A stretch of DNA of 64,000 bases from JBDZVM01 sp040255675 (GCA_040255675.1 JBDZVM010000017.1:1-64000); one strand, 5' to 3'. Numbered from the stretch's first letter, positions 25,723-35,665 are shown. Numbers and translations are program-made. Notes: generated by a model not told the origin, from the letters alone.

Positions 25723-26475
25723 TCACAATAAGCCTCGCCCGCGGCGCGAATCTCCTCGCCGCCAGAAGAAGACCAATCTGGCGAAGAGATGGCAGATCGC
25801 CATGCCGGTGCGCTTGAGCATCGGTACCGCGACTGCGCCTACCAAGTTGATTGCTTCAGGTTGCGGTCGAGTCAGCGGCGCCCGCTGAGGCACGCCCGGA
25901 GCCGTCACCCCTGCCGGGCTCGAAACCGAAGGCGCCGCGCCGGCATCGCCTCCGGTTGCATCGACGTCGCCACCCGCACTTCCGGAAGTATCCGCGTTGC
26001 CCGAGTCATTTGGGTTTCCCGAGTTATTCGACGGCGCCATTTCGGCGGCAAGCGAATCCGCGAACTGCCCGATGAGCTTCGCGGCCACGTCGCTGATCAC
26101 TCCGCGTCCGAACTTCGCCGGTCGGCCCGTCACGGTCAGATCAGTACGGACGAGAACCTTCGTAGAGTTCACGCCTTCGGGCTGAAGCGAGGCCTGTACC
26201 GTCGCGCTAGCCGTACCGGCGGCACGCGACTCTTTTCCCGACGCCTCGAGCACGACCGTGTGCGTCGCCTCGTCGCGTTCGCGAAAGAGCGCCTGGCCGT
26301 TGTAGTTGATGACGATCGGACCGACCTTCACTTTGACGGTGCCAGATACGACCTCGCCGTCGAAGTCGGTAAGCGTCGCACCCGGCATGCAGGGAGCAAT
26401 CCTTTCGACGTCGAGGAGAGTTGCCCATGCCTCTTGCACCCCTGCTGGCACGGTAAATGAATGCTCGAGCTCCAT
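25723..26475 (-). CDS. coxG: CoxG-like SRPBCC protein with membrane anchor
   Basis: A 250-residue protein. Residues 1-150 form the CoxG START-like domain (MELEHSFTVPAGVQEAWATLLDVERIAPCMPGA is diagnostic). A Gly/Asn/Asp/Ser linker (about 150-205) and a hydrophobic C-terminal segment (about 212-235) with an RR-rich end follow. CoxG recruits molybdenum hydroxylases of the CO dehydrogenase family to the membrane and delivers electrons to the quinone pool. It lies 177 bp after the large subunit; that gap (26476-26652) shows no gene. Confidence 0.88.
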   Translation of the reverse strand: MELEHSFTVPAGVQEAWATLLDVERIAPCMPGATLTDFDGEVVSGTVKVKVGPIVINYNGQALFRERDEATHTVVLEASGKESRAAGTASATVQASLQPEGVNSTKVLVRTDLTVTGRPAKFGRGVISDVAAKLIGQFADSLAAEMAPSNNSGNPNDSGNADTSGSAGGDVDATGGDAGAAPSVSSPAGVTAPGVPQRAPLTRPQPEAINLVGAVAVPMLKRTGMAICHLFARLVFFWRRGDSRRGRGLL

Positions 26476-26652
26476 CTCTCCTCATTCCGCCGGGCACATA
26501 ACGTGGTGTTTCACGTCACGCTGCCACCATTCACCATTAATCAAAGACCGCGGAACAGTTGCCGTGCCGGGCCGCTTCAAAGTCAGGTCAGGTCATCGGG
26601 AGGTGGGTTCTCGCGTGCGCGCACCATCGATGAGCCGATGTCGCATCAGATC

Positions 26653-29019
26653 TCAGCCAACAGGCACAGGCTCCTTCGCGGCGGTCGCGGCCGGTGCATC
26701 GTGCAGTGCAAGCCAAATCCGCTGCGGGCTCGCGGGCATATCGATGTGGTGAATTCCGAAAGGCTTCAGCGCATCGCAGACAGCATTGATGACCGCAATA
26801 CTCGAGGCGATGGTTCCGGCCTCGCCCACACCCTTGACGCCCAGCGAGTTCGACGGCGTGGGCGTGACAGTGTGGTAGACCTCGGTCGGAACCATCTCGT
26901 TGATTGTTGGAACCAGGTAGTCGAGGAACGTGCCACCAGCACGTTGGCCGCTTTCGGGATCGTAGACGACATCCTCGAGTAATGCCTGAGCGACTCCCTG
27001 AAGCACACCGCCGTGGATTTGGCCTTCGACGATCATTGGATTGATGACGTTGCCGCAGTCGTCGACAGCGAGATACCGCAAGATGGACGTCACGCCGGTG
27101 TCGGGATCGACCTCTACCACGCAAATGTGAGTGCCGAATGGCCAGGTGAAGTTCGGCGGATCGAAGAACGCGACGGCCTCTAGGCCCTGCTCCATACCGT
27201 CGGGCAGATTCCTGTTGTACGCGGCGAACGCGATCTCGCCAATCTGCTTCGCCACACCTGTACTACGGGCAACATAAGTGCCGTCTTGGAATTCGACATC
27301 ATCGACGCTGACCCTCAGGAGGTGTGCCGCCAGTCGCCGACCCTTGTCGACCACCTTCTGGCACGCGGTGTAAACCGCCATGCCACCCACGGGAACGCTG
27401 CGGCTCCCGTAGGTGCCGTGCCCGAAGGGCGTGTTCGCGGTGTCTCCCTCTTTCACCAACACCTTGTCGATGGACACGCCAAGAGCGTCGGCCGCAATCT
27501 GCGCGAAGGCGGTGGCATGGCCTTGACCGTGCGAGTGCGTTCCGGCGAATACGCTCACACTGCCACTCGGGTGCACACGGACGACGGCCGACTCGGTAAG
27601 ACCGATCTCGTCTTGGTTGGCGGCAGTCATTTTCGAGGGGCCAAAGCCCGCAATTTCGACGTACGAGCCGATTCCGATACCGATATAACGCCCCTGCTCA
27701 CGCGCCTCTTGCTGCTGGCGGCGAAGGCCCGCGTAGTTGGCCAACTCCAGGGCCTTGTCAAGGGTGGTTTCGTAGTCGCCGGAGTCGTAGGTAAAACCGA
27801 AGTGGTTCTTGTGCGGGAACTCCCTTATGAAGTTGCGGCGCCGAAGCTCCACGGGATCCATGTCGAGTTTCTCGGCCAACAGGTTCATCACTCGTTCGGC
27901 GAGATGTGTCGCCTCAGGGCGCCCCGCGCCGCGGTAAGGGCCAGTCCACATTTTGTTGGTGAGCACACCGATCGATCGCGCCTCGATCATCGGCCAGTCG
28001 TAGCAGCCACCGGAAAGATGCACTGAGATAACGGGATTCGCACCCGTGCGCCCGAAGTACGCCCCAATATCGGCGAGTTGATGTACCCGAAGCGCCAGTA
28101 GCTTTCCCTCCGCGGACGCGGCGGCCTCGACGTCAAAGACCTGACCTCTGCCATGGCTAGTCGTGGCCAGGTTTTCGCTACGGGTCTCGGTCCACTTCAC
28201 CGGCCTGCCGACAAGTTTCGAGGCGATGGGGATCAGATAATCCTCCGCGTACGGCCCCATCTTCGACCCGAAAGCACCTCCGACGTCGGGCGAGATGAAG
28301 CGCACCTTGCTCTCAGGCAGGCCGAGTGCCTCGGAAACATACAGTCGATTGAAGTGCGGCATCTGGCTCGAATGCCACACAGTCAATTCGTCGTTGTAAT
28401 CGGCAAGCACCACGCGGCACTCGATCGACGCGGCGCAAACACGCTGCTGAACGATTCTTTCTTTGATGACAACCGCGGCCTCAGCGAACGCCGCATCGAT
28501 GTCGCCGGACGGCGGGAAGTGGACATCCCAACCGATATTGTCGGCCGCACCATCGTGCACGGTCGGGGCACCGGGCTCGATCGCCGCATCGAGGTCGACC
28601 ACGGCAGGCAGCGGGTCGAGGTCGATCGCGACGAGCGCCGCCGCGTCGGCCGCCGCGTAGCGGTTCTCGGCAACGACTACGGCGAGAGGCTCACCTTCGT
28701 ATACTGCCTCATGTTCGGCGATCGGGTATTGCGTTGGCGTCTGGTGGCGGTCCGAGATACCGCACTCGATGACAGGCATCGATGCATGTATATGTGGCAG
28801 CACATCCGCTGCCGTCAAGACCGCGATGACCCCCGGTGCGGAAAGGGCCTCCTCAACGTCGATCGAGACGACGCGCGCGTGCGCGAACGGGCTCCGCACG
28901 ATCTCGGCATACGCAAGGTTCGCGATCGCGATGTCGTCGACGTAATGCCCACGACCCGTGATAAGCCGACGATCCTCCAGTCGTCGTATCGAGGATCCGC
29001 TATAGCGTTGAGTAGACAA
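26653..29019 (-). CDS. Molybdenum hydroxylase large subunit (CoxL-like, not CO dehydrogenase form I)
   Basis: Carries the molybdenum-cytosine-dinucleotide site of a xanthine-oxidase-family enzyme. The 788-residue protein begins GSSIRRLEDRRLITGRGHYVDD, typical for the family. The active-site loop reads GPYRGAGRPEA (about residue 360) instead of the AYRCSFR motif of true form I CO dehydrogenase, so the substrate is some other heterocycle or acyl-CoA. The catalytic Glu sits in KGVGEAGTI near the C-terminus. I prefer the TTG at 29019, preceded by AGGAGG; a GTG at 29070 overlapping the FAD-subunit stop would add 17 residues. Confidence 0.9.
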   Translation of the reverse strand: MSTQRYSGSSIRRLEDRRLITGRGHYVDDIAIANLAYAEIVRSPFAHARVVSIDVEEALSAPGVIAVLTAADVLPHIHASMPVIECGISDRHQTPTQYPIAEHEAVYEGEPLAVVVAENRYAAADAAALVAIDLDPLPAVVDLDAAIEPGAPTVHDGAADNIGWDVHFPPSGDIDAAFAEAAVVIKERIVQQRVCAASIECRVVLADYNDELTVWHSSQMPHFNRLYVSEALGLPESKVRFISPDVGGAFGSKMGPYAEDYLIPIASKLVGRPVKWTETRSENLATTSHGRGQVFDVEAAASAEGKLLALRVHQLADIGAYFGRTGANPVISVHLSGGCYDWPMIEARSIGVLTNKMWTGPYRGAGRPEATHLAERVMNLLAEKLDMDPVELRRRNFIREFPHKNHFGFTYDSGDYETTLDKALELANYAGLRRQQQEAREQGRYIGIGIGSYVEIAGFGPSKMTAANQDEIGLTESAVVRVHPSGSVSVFAGTHSHGQGHATAFAQIAADALGVSIDKVLVKEGDTANTPFGHGTYGSRSVPVGGMAVYTACQKVVDKGRRLAAHLLRVSVDDVEFQDGTYVARSTGVAKQIGEIAFAAYNRNLPDGMEQGLEAVAFFDPPNFTWPFGTHICVVEVDPDTGVTSILRYLAVDDCGNVINPMIVEGQIHGGVLQGVAQALLEDVVYDPESGQRAGGTFLDYLVPTINEMVPTEVYHTVTPTPSNSLGVKGVGEAGTIASSIAVINAVCDALKPFGIHHIDMPASPQRIWLALHDAPAATAAKEPVPVG

Positions 29020-29066
29020 CGTCTCCTCCTCGTCTTGTCGAATACCGTGCACGCGGTCGCGGGCGA

Positions 29067-29882
29067 TCACGACAGACCCAGACCGCGCAACGCGCGTTCG
29101 GCCAACACCCTGACAAGCGCCTTCTTGTACTCAGCCGGTACCGCGGCATCGCCGGTCGGGCGCACCTCGTCGGCGAGTGCGGCCGCGGCCCGCGCGGCAT
29201 CGCCGCCCTCCCCTACCGCCACCTCGGCCGCTGTACCGCGGATCGCCCGGCTCGCTACGTTGGTCAAACCGACCCGTAGCGCCCCATCGGACTTTCGCTG
29301 CACGCCGAGGCCGACCATCGCCCAGTCAGTACGACGACGCCGGAACTTGAGGTACTCACTCGGGCCTTTTTCCACCGGAAATATGACTTCCGTAACCAGC
29401 TCGTCAGGCTCGAGTGGCGTGGTCATGAAGTCGAGGAAGAAGTCGGCCGCAAGAATTCGCCTGCGCGTCGTGACGATCTCAGCATCGAGCATGATAGCGA
29501 CGGTGCAATAGTCGCCAGCGCTATCGGCGTGGGAGATGACTCCACCGATGGTGCCTCTCGCCCGCACCTGCGCGTCGCCAACCTCGGCCGCGACCTTCGC
29601 GAGGAGCGGCAGGTTTTCGCGAACGACAGCATTGGTAGCGAGATCAGCGTGACGGGTCAGAGCGCCGATGTGCAGTCGTTCGTCGTGGACACGCACATAC
29701 CGCAACTCATCGAGCTTGCCGATGTCGACGAGAAGGCCGGGTTCGACAAGGCGTGTCTTCATCAGCGGAATCAAACTCATTCCACCGGCGAGAACCTTGG
29801 CGTCATCGCCACCGTCGCGAAGGTGCGCCTCGGCGTCCGCTACGTCGGTGGCGACGTGATAGTCGAAAGCGCTTGGAATCAC
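29067..29882 (-). CDS. Molybdenum hydroxylase FAD subunit (CoxM-like)
   Basis: The 271-residue medium subunit binds FAD and passes electrons from the iron-sulfur subunit. Seen: VLAGGMSLIPLMKTRL and TIGGVISHADSAGDYCTVAIML, both FAD-binding motifs of the CoxM/CutM family, and a C-terminal domain with LKFRRRRTDWAMVGLGV. It overlaps the small subunit upstream (29879-29882) and ends at 29067, just before the large subunit. The order S-M-L with tight spacing implies one complex. Confidence 0.9.
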   Translation of the reverse strand: MIPSAFDYHVATDVADAEAHLRDGGDDAKVLAGGMSLIPLMKTRLVEPGLLVDIGKLDELRYVRVHDERLHIGALTRHADLATNAVVRENLPLLAKVAAEVGDAQVRARGTIGGVISHADSAGDYCTVAIMLDAEIVTTRRRILAADFFLDFMTTPLEPDELVTEVIFPVEKGPSEYLKFRRRRTDWAMVGLGVQRKSDGALRVGLTNVASRAIRGTAAEVAVGEGGDAARAAAALADEVRPTGDAAVPAEYKKALVRVLAERALRGLGLS

Positions 29883-30391
29883 GACGAGTCCCTTCCGTCA
29901 CCCGCGGCCATGGTGTCGGCCGCCGCCTTGACGGCACTGACGATGTTTACGTAGCCCGTGCACCGACAAATGTTTCCCTCAAGGCCCGCGAGGATCTCTT
30001 CGTCGTTCGGACGCGGGTTCTTGTCGAGCAACGAAACGGTCGACATGATGAAGCCGGGAGTGCAGTAGCCGCACTGCAAGCCGTGCTTCTCATGGAAAGC
30101 TTGCTGCACCGGATGCAACGTGTCGCGCTCCGCAAGGCCCTCGACAGTGGTGATCTTGCGCCCGTTCGCCTGCACCGCGAAGAGGGTGCACGATTTCACC
30201 GCTTCGCCGTCAAGCAGCACCGTGCACGCGCCGCACTGGCTGGTATCACAGCCGATGTGCGTACCCGTCAATCCGAGACGATCACGTAGAAAGTGCACGA
30301 GAAGCATGCGAGGCTCGACGGTCTCGGCGCGAACTACACCGTTCACCTCGATGTGGACGACCTCTTTAACCAATGAGTCCGTCGATGTCAT
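29879..30391 (-). CDS. Molybdenum hydroxylase [2Fe-2S] subunit (CoxS-like)
   Basis: The 170-residue small subunit carries two [2Fe-2S] clusters. The N-terminal plant-type ferredoxin motif is CDTSQCGACTVLLDG with a later Cys (KSCTLF). The C-terminal cluster has CGYCTPG and CRCTGY. I chose ATG 30391, which has GGAGG seven bases upstream; a longer reading to 30448 is less likely. It begins the enzyme part of the operon, 124 bp after the ABC permease. That gap has no recognisable gene. Confidence 0.92.
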   Translation of the reverse strand: MTSTDSLVKEVVHIEVNGVVRAETVEPRMLLVHFLRDRLGLTGTHIGCDTSQCGACTVLLDGEAVKSCTLFAVQANGRKITTVEGLAERDTLHPVQQAFHEKHGLQCGYCTPGFIMSTVSLLDKNPRPNDEEILAGLEGNICRCTGYVNIVSAVKAAADTMAAGDGRDSS

Positions 30392-30515
30392 CCGACTACC
30401 TCCTTGCCGGCTCTGCCACATCTCGTCACGTGAAGCATCGACACGCAATCCAACGTACTCGTGCGACGAACAGCAGCGTCGTCAGTATGTAATTGACTAC
30501 ACGGAATCGGCGTCA

Positions 30516-31550
30516 TCATGAGGCCTTCTCTCGGTGACGCGTCGTAAGCCGGAAGAGCGCGATCGCACCGATGAGTATGCCACCGTTGAACAAGGGTTGG
30601 ACGTACGTCGGCGCCCCGAGCATGAACATGCCGGTCGTGCCGGCGGCGACGAGGTACACGGCGATGAGCGTGCCCCAGACGTTGAAGTGCCCGGGCCTGA
30701 TCGCGGTCGTGCTGAGGAAAGCCGCCGCGAATGCGGGAAGGAGAAAGGACGTCAACGAGTCGGCACTGCTCGATCCGACACGTGCCGCCTGGACGATGCC
30801 ACCCACGGAAGCAAGAAGAGCCCCGCCGACGAACGTGAGAAATACGAGGAAAGGCACGCGGACCCCGGCCAATCGAGCGGCATTCTCGTTGCCACCGATG
30901 GCGTACATTTGACGGCCGACGACGCGGTAACTGAGGATGTACCAGACGACGATGCAGCCAATAATCGTGTAGATAAAGGCGATCGGGATACCGGCCGGGC
31001 GAGCTTGACCTAGCCGCAAAAAGCTCCGCGGGATATTGTCGGAGATCAAGGTACCGCCGGAGTAGAGCAGAGCCGCGCCCGCTAATGCCGAGCCGACACC
31101 GAGTGTCACGACGAGCGAATTCAGCTTTGCGTAGGCAACAAGCAAGCCGTTGACCACACCGCAGACCAGCCCGACGACGAGGCCGAGCGCGATGGCCTGC
31201 CAGACAGGCCAACTGTGCCGCGAGATCACTCCGACCGTGACAAGGCTGGAAAAGGTCGCGATGTAGCCGACCGAGAGGTCATATTGCTGAACGACCAGCG
31301 GCAGCATAATGCCGAGCGCGACCAGCGCGAGGGCCGCGTCACCGGTCAGTATCGACGCGAAGTTTTGCCAGGTCGCGAATGTATGCGGCCGAAGCAGTGA
31401 GAATGCAACCGTCACGATTATCAGCGCGAGCAGAAGGCCATACTGCTGCAACAGCGAACCCGCCGCGTGACGTCGACGGCGTGACGGCTCGAGCTGTCGC
31501 GATGAGCCGAGTTGTTGCTGCGTTGAGCTTTCCAGAGTCGGTCCTGACAC
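30516..31550 (-). CDS. ABC transporter permease, CUT2 (ribose) type
   Basis: A 344-residue inner-membrane permease with about ten hydrophobic helices. It contains the RbsC-like segments GIMLPLVVQQYDLSVGYIATFSSL and GLVCGVVNGLLVAYAKLNSLVVTLGVGSALAGAALL, and YAIGGNENAARLAGVRV, the conserved cytoplasmic loop of BPD_transp_2 proteins. The GTG start at 31550 follows GAGG. It works with the ATPase and binding protein just upstream to import a sugar or sugar-like substrate of the molybdenum hydroxylase pathway. Confidence 0.9.
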   Translation of the reverse strand: MSGPTLESSTQQQLGSSRQLEPSRRRRHAAGSLLQQYGLLLALIIVTVAFSLLRPHTFATWQNFASILTGDAALALVALGIMLPLVVQQYDLSVGYIATFSSLVTVGVISRHSWPVWQAIALGLVVGLVCGVVNGLLVAYAKLNSLVVTLGVGSALAGAALLYSGGTLISDNIPRSFLRLGQARPAGIPIAFIYTIIGCIVVWYILSYRVVGRQMYAIGGNENAARLAGVRVPFLVFLTFVGGALLASVGGIVQAARVGSSSADSLTSFLLPAFAAAFLSTTAIRPGHFNVWGTLIAVYLVAAGTTGMFMLGAPTYVQPLFNGGILIGAIALFRLTTRHREKAS

Positions 31551-31640
31551 GGCTACCTCACTACTCGTCGACTCGCGAACCGGCGAACGGGTGACATTTG
31601 TTCAACTCTTGATGTCCGCACTCATGGGTGACGCGCATTG

Positions 31641-33167
31641 CTATGCCGCTCCGTAAAGTGCCATGAGGACGTCCTCCCGCGAGACCGGCTTCGACGAGAT
31701 TTCTGTAGCGATGCGGCCGTCGCGCATGACAAGGACCCGGTCAGCGTAGGCCGGTACGTACTCGATATCGGACTCGAGCCACAAGACGGCACCGCCTCGT
31801 GCTAACACACGCTCGCGAATGGTCTTCAAGATATCGATTTTCGCGCCGACGTCGATGCCCTGCAAAGGCTCGTCCATGATCAACAAAGTGCAATCGAGCC
31901 GAGTCCACTTCCCGAGTGCGATCTTTTGCTGGTTGCCCCCTGACAATGTGCTGATCGTCACGGTCGGGTCGTTCGGTTTCACGCCAAAACGTGATACGAC
32001 ACGTCGGCCCATCTCGAGCATCTTTTGCGAAGAGACACCGAACCAGCCCACGAGGCCGCCGAATGACGTGATCGCAAGGTTTTCAGCGATTGTCTGGGAT
32101 GCTGCCAAGCCGCTCGTGCGCTCTTGAGGGACGTATCCGACTCCCGCGCGGCTTGCCCAACGAGGGGTCGGTTTCGCGACCCGCGGACCCCCCCGAAGCG
32201 AGATAGACCCGGAGCTGGCCGGCTGAAGGCCATAGATCAAACGGCCAAGTTCGGACCGGCCGGAACCGACCAAGCCGACTATGGCGACCATTTCTCCGGC
32301 GTATAGCCGAAGATCGACGTCGTGAGTGCGGTGACCGCTGAGTCCGTGCAGTTCGGCGACCACATTTCCCGTGCGCTGTACGTTGGCGGAGGCTTCGCTG
32401 GTGGCCCGCTCTGTCATGGCGCGACCGGCAATGAGGCTGCGCACGGTGTCTTCGTCGGTGGCCGCGATCGGGCCGGAAAAGATTCGCTGTCCGTCACGCA
32501 GAACCGTCAGATCATCGGCGACCTGAAAAACCTCGTCAAGACGGTGCGTCACATAAATAACCGCGACACCCTCGCTTTTTAGGTTCTTGATGATGACGAG
32601 AAGGCGGTTGACCTCGGAACGCGGCAACCGGGCGGTCGGCTCATCGAGTACGAGGACGCCGCTGTGATGGTCCATGTCTTGCAGGGCGCGCGCAATGGCG
32701 ACCAGCGTACGTTCGACCGGACCGAGGTTTTCGACGTTTCGACGAGGGTCTATGTCGAGGTGCAGCTTGTGTAGCTCCCTCTTCGCGCGGCGGTTCTGCT
32801 CACGCCACGAAATCGTGCCGAGCGCCGAGGTCTTATACGAAGCGCCTAGCGCGAGGTTCTCGGCGACCGAAAGACCTGAGACCAAGCCCAGGTCTTGGTG
32901 AACGAACCGGAGCCCCGCGCTATGCGCGTCAGCACCACTATGCTTTGGCGGCAACTCAGTGCCGTAGACATAGATTTTGCCCTCGTCGGGAGTGTGGTAC
33001 CCCCCGAGCGTTTTGATCAAGGTCGACTTTCCGGAGCCATTGTGACCGAGGAGGGCACGAACCGTTCCTCGCTCGACTTGGAAGTCGATCGACTGCAACG
33101 CTCGGGTGGCACCAAACTGCTTGCTGAGGTTTTCTATGACCAAGGCCGCGGTAGAGGTGGCACTCAT
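31641..33167 (-). CDS. ABC transporter ATPase, two-domain CUT2 (RbsA) type
   Basis: A 508-residue protein with two ABC domains. The first (about 8-240) has Walker A GHNGSGKST and an unusual signature region NLGPVERTLVAIARAL in place of LSGGQ, with Walker B VLVLDEPTA. The second (about 265-500) has degenerate Walker A GLVGSGRSE, as in RbsA, but an intact LSGGNQQKIALGKW signature and LIMDEPLQGID. This asymmetry is normal for CUT2 ATPases. It lies between the binding protein (59-bp gap) and the permease (90-bp gap). Confidence 0.92.
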   Translation of the reverse strand: MSATSTAALVIENLSKQFGATRALQSIDFQVERGTVRALLGHNGSGKSTLIKTLGGYHTPDEGKIYVYGTELPPKHSGADAHSAGLRFVHQDLGLVSGLSVAENLALGASYKTSALGTISWREQNRRAKRELHKLHLDIDPRRNVENLGPVERTLVAIARALQDMDHHSGVLVLDEPTARLPRSEVNRLLVIIKNLKSEGVAVIYVTHRLDEVFQVADDLTVLRDGQRIFSGPIAATDEDTVRSLIAGRAMTERATSEASANVQRTGNVVAELHGLSGHRTHDVDLRLYAGEMVAIVGLVGSGRSELGRLIYGLQPASSGSISLRGGPRVAKPTPRWASRAGVGYVPQERTSGLAASQTIAENLAITSFGGLVGWFGVSSQKMLEMGRRVVSRFGVKPNDPTVTISTLSGGNQQKIALGKWTRLDCTLLIMDEPLQGIDVGAKIDILKTIRERVLARGGAVLWLESDIEYVPAYADRVLVMRDGRIATEISSKPVSREDVLMALYGAA

Positions 33168-33226
33168 GATTTACGCACCTGTCTCGAGCCTCCGCATAGT
33201 CCTTATTACCTAGTCGGTTAGCGGCC

Positions 33227-34492
33227 TCAGCCGGTAACGCCCCACAACTTCTTGAACTGCGACTCGTAGTCGAGGTCACCGGTCCAGCCGATGGTCTTGT
33301 CAGCTTCCGACAGCGAGTCAACGTTGCTCGGGTCGATGATGCGAAGCGGCAGGCCCTTTGCCCAGTCAAACGTCGGCTGGCCGTTGAGCATGCGGTTCAG
33401 ATTGTCCATCGTGGCCCACGACTCGAACGGGTACGGGTTCGCGATCGAAGCGATCTGGAACTTGTTCTGCTGGATGAGCAAGATGTTCGGCGGGTTGCCG
33501 TTCATGCCGATACCGTGCGCCTCGGTCTTCACACCACTGGCGATGACGTCTGTCGAAACACGCTGCATACAGGCGTCGTAGCACCACACCCAGTTGGTGC
33601 TGGGGTCCTGCTGAATCTGCGCGACGGCGAGTGAGCCTGGCTGAGTCTCGATATTCTTGGAAAGGAACTGCTTTTCGGTGACCTTGCAGTCGGGGCACTT
33701 GGTCTTGTCCTGAAGAACGGACATGATGCCCTTGTATTCACCGATCTTGACTGCGGGGAATTCGAAGTCGGCCAGGATGAGCGCGTTCACTTTGCCACCA
33801 GGCGAATTCGCGATCATGTAGTAAGCGGCGAGTTGCCCAGCATGCACCCAGTCGTGCGACACATCAGGCACACTTTCAGGCTCGTTCACGAGGTCGCCCA
33901 AGGTAATGAGCGGAATATGTGCCGCGACCGCACGCTGAACACCCTCTTGCACCACACGCGTGTCGATGATGTCCAGCACGATACCGTCAAACTTCGCGTC
34001 GACGGCGCTGTTCAGCGCCTTGAGCTGAACAGAGGCGTCACCCTGCCCGTCAAAGATCGTGACCTTCCAGCCGAGCACCTCCGCCGCCGCTTCCATGTCC
34101 TTCGCGACAATGGCGGTTCCCTGCGTCGCCTGGTTCGCGCTGATGATCGCAATCTTGGCGCCGGCCTTCGGCGTCGGAGAATCAGAGGGCCCCTGCCAGC
34201 CCGTAGGCGCCTGCAGATACTGCGCGACGATTGACTTCGCGTTCGCGACCGCATCGCCGCCGCCCGCGGCTGAAGAGCCTCCGGTACTCGCCGGTGCCGT
34301 CGCGGCGGTGGTCGGACCCCCAGCCGGTGTCGACGACGTCGATGTGTTGGTGCCGCTTGAGCTAGAACATGCCGCGGCCACGAAACTCACGATCGCTCCA
34401 GCGGCGACCAAGCCCAGGTAAGCGCTTCTTGAGCGCCGCTCTGATAGCCGCGAGCGAGTACGGGTGTTGCGATAACTTGGTCTCAGCTTCAT
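33227..34492 (-). CDS. Sugar-type ABC substrate-binding lipoprotein
   Basis: A 421-residue protein with a basic N-terminus, a hydrophobic segment and the lipobox VAAACSSSS (Cys at about residue 43), so it is lipid-anchored. A Ser/Thr/Gly-rich linker precedes a periplasmic-binding-protein type 1 fold (about 105-415) with the pattern IAIISANQATQGTAIVAKDMEAAAEVLGW and DAKFDGIVLDIIDTRVVQEGVQRAVAAHIPLITLGD, like ribose-type binding proteins. Two CxxC-like pairs (KCPDC and CYDAC) are unusual for the family. First gene of the operon; promoter at 34552-34579. Confidence 0.9.
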   Translation of the reverse strand: MKLRPSYRNTRTRSRLSERRSRSAYLGLVAAGAIVSFVAAACSSSSGTNTSTSSTPAGGPTTAATAPASTGGSSAAGGGDAVANAKSIVAQYLQAPTGWQGPSDSPTPKAGAKIAIISANQATQGTAIVAKDMEAAAEVLGWKVTIFDGQGDASVQLKALNSAVDAKFDGIVLDIIDTRVVQEGVQRAVAAHIPLITLGDLVNEPESVPDVSHDWVHAGQLAAYYMIANSPGGKVNALILADFEFPAVKIGEYKGIMSVLQDKTKCPDCKVTEKQFLSKNIETQPGSLAVAQIQQDPSTNWVWCYDACMQRVSTDVIASGVKTEAHGIGMNGNPPNILLIQQNKFQIASIANPYPFESWATMDNLNRMLNGQPTFDWAKGLPLRIIDPSNVDSLSEADKTIGWTGDLDYESQFKKLWGVTG

Positions 34493-34551
34493 ATTTTCTG
34501 ACTCCCTCACGAAGCGCTCGACGACCATCGTCTAACCGCTTGCTGAGGAAG

Positions 34552-34628
34552 GGTATACTAGTAGGCATCAGCGATTCAAGAGCATTCTCGAAAATAACGG
34601 TCTCGTCTACGCGGCAGTGTTCGAGAAT
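34552..34628 (-). promoter_or_regulatory. Promoter and operators of the transporter-hydroxylase operon
   Basis: On the minus strand, -35 TTGAAT (34574-34579), a 16-bp spacer and -10 TATACC (34552-34557) precede the binding-protein gene. The -10 lies inside CTAGTATACC, whose GTATAC core is a common FCD-type GntR operator; the same 10-mer occurs before the SDR gene (38108). Upstream of the -35, ATTCTCGAA (34584-34592) and TTCGAGAAT (34620-34628) are a perfect inverted repeat. The rest of the gap to the GntR gene (34629-34909) holds TAGTATGC at 34858-34865 and no gene. Confidence 0.6.
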
Positions 34629-34909
34629 AGGAAGAGGTCACGGGTCGGTAAATATAGGCACTTGGTAGGCGGCGTTTTTACGCGCTTGCCAGATCGTCAT
34701 TCGCGTCAGTTGGTGTGGTGACCCGCATTTCGCATCGGGGTTTTATTGCGTCGCGACGGTGACGCCGCCCGCGATCCATCGATTACATACCTTGTGAGGG
34801 AGATGGGCGCTTCGGCGCCATGATCCGAAAAGCAGCCTCAAAGCGAGACTCGTACGGTAGTATGCGCCAGGTCCGACAGCCTAGCCGACCAGATTCCGAG
34901 GAGGGGCCA

Positions 34910-35650
34910 ATGCCACTTGAGCGCGTGGACTTGAGCGAGCAAGTCGTCCACCGTTCGCTGGCCGACCTGGCACGCGAGCGGATCATGCAGGACATCATCG
35001 AGCTACGCCTCCACCCCGGCGAGATAGTCCAGCTCAAAGACTTGGCCGAGGCTTACGGGATGTCACGGACGCCCGTTCGAGAAGCCCTCGCGCAGATGCA
35101 GCAGTCCGGTTTGGTGATCGCGATTCCGTACAAGGGCTACCGCATCCGGCCGCTCGACAAGCATGACATCGAAGACGTCATCTTTATGCGCGCTCTCCTC
35201 GAGCCCGCGGCCGCGGAACGAGCTGCCCTCGAAATCACCGACGACGAACTCGCCGAGCTCACCGAGTTACGCCCGCCCAAAGGCGACAGGTTCGACCTCA
35301 CCTTCGACCGTTATTCCGAACGCTTCCATATACTCATCGGTCAGGCGTCGAGGTCTCGGCGACTAGCAGACATGATCGGAATGGTCTACCGCGACCTTGC
35401 CCGCCTCCAATATGCCGGTTTGAGCCGTGCGGTCCCCAAAGAGATTGTCACGGCGCACGATAAGATCGTGAGCGCATTACGCGCGCACGACCCGCAAGCC
35501 GCTCGCAAAGCGATGGCAGACCACGTTCTCGTCGTCCACGCGAAGGCGCTCGAAGAGGTGCGGGCAGGTGAAGGCGCTCTGCCCCAGGCACAGCGAAGCC
35601 GCAAATCACCCGCACGGCAACGCGCCGTCACCACCCGCGGCATCGACTGA
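34910..35650 (+). CDS. GntR-family (FCD) regulator of the catabolic operons
   Basis: A 246-residue regulator. The winged helix (about 10-80) has LHPGEIVQLKDLAEAYGMSRTPVREALAQMQQSGLVIAIPYKGYRI, the GntR signature. The C-terminal FCD domain has FMRALLEPAAAERAA, FHILIGQAS and the VTAHDKIVSALRAHDPQAARKAMADHV block, with His residues placed for metal binding. ATG 34910 has a perfect AGGAGG. It is divergent from the transporter operon and converges with the acyl-CoA ligase gene, placing it between the two groups it probably controls. Confidence 0.9.
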   Translation: MPLERVDLSEQVVHRSLADLARERIMQDIIELRLHPGEIVQLKDLAEAYGMSRTPVREALAQMQQSGLVIAIPYKGYRIRPLDKHDIEDVIFMRALLEPAAAERAALEITDDELAELTELRPPKGDRFDLTFDRYSERFHILIGQASRSRRLADMIGMVYRDLARLQYAGLSRAVPKEIVTAHDKIVSALRAHDPQAARKAMADHVLVVHAKALEEVRAGEGALPQAQRSRKSPARQRAVTTRGID

Positions 35651-35665
35651 GAGTCTGAGCGCCGC

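Noticed and set aside
28690..28710. Further GTATAC operators (for example near 28698, 57187 and 61862)
   Set aside because: They lie inside coding sequence without the CTAGTATACC context and are probably chance.
26653..30391. Aerobic CO dehydrogenase (form I)
   Set aside because: The large-subunit active-site loop reads PYRGAGR instead of the AYRCSFR motif, so CO oxidation by a form I enzyme is not supported.
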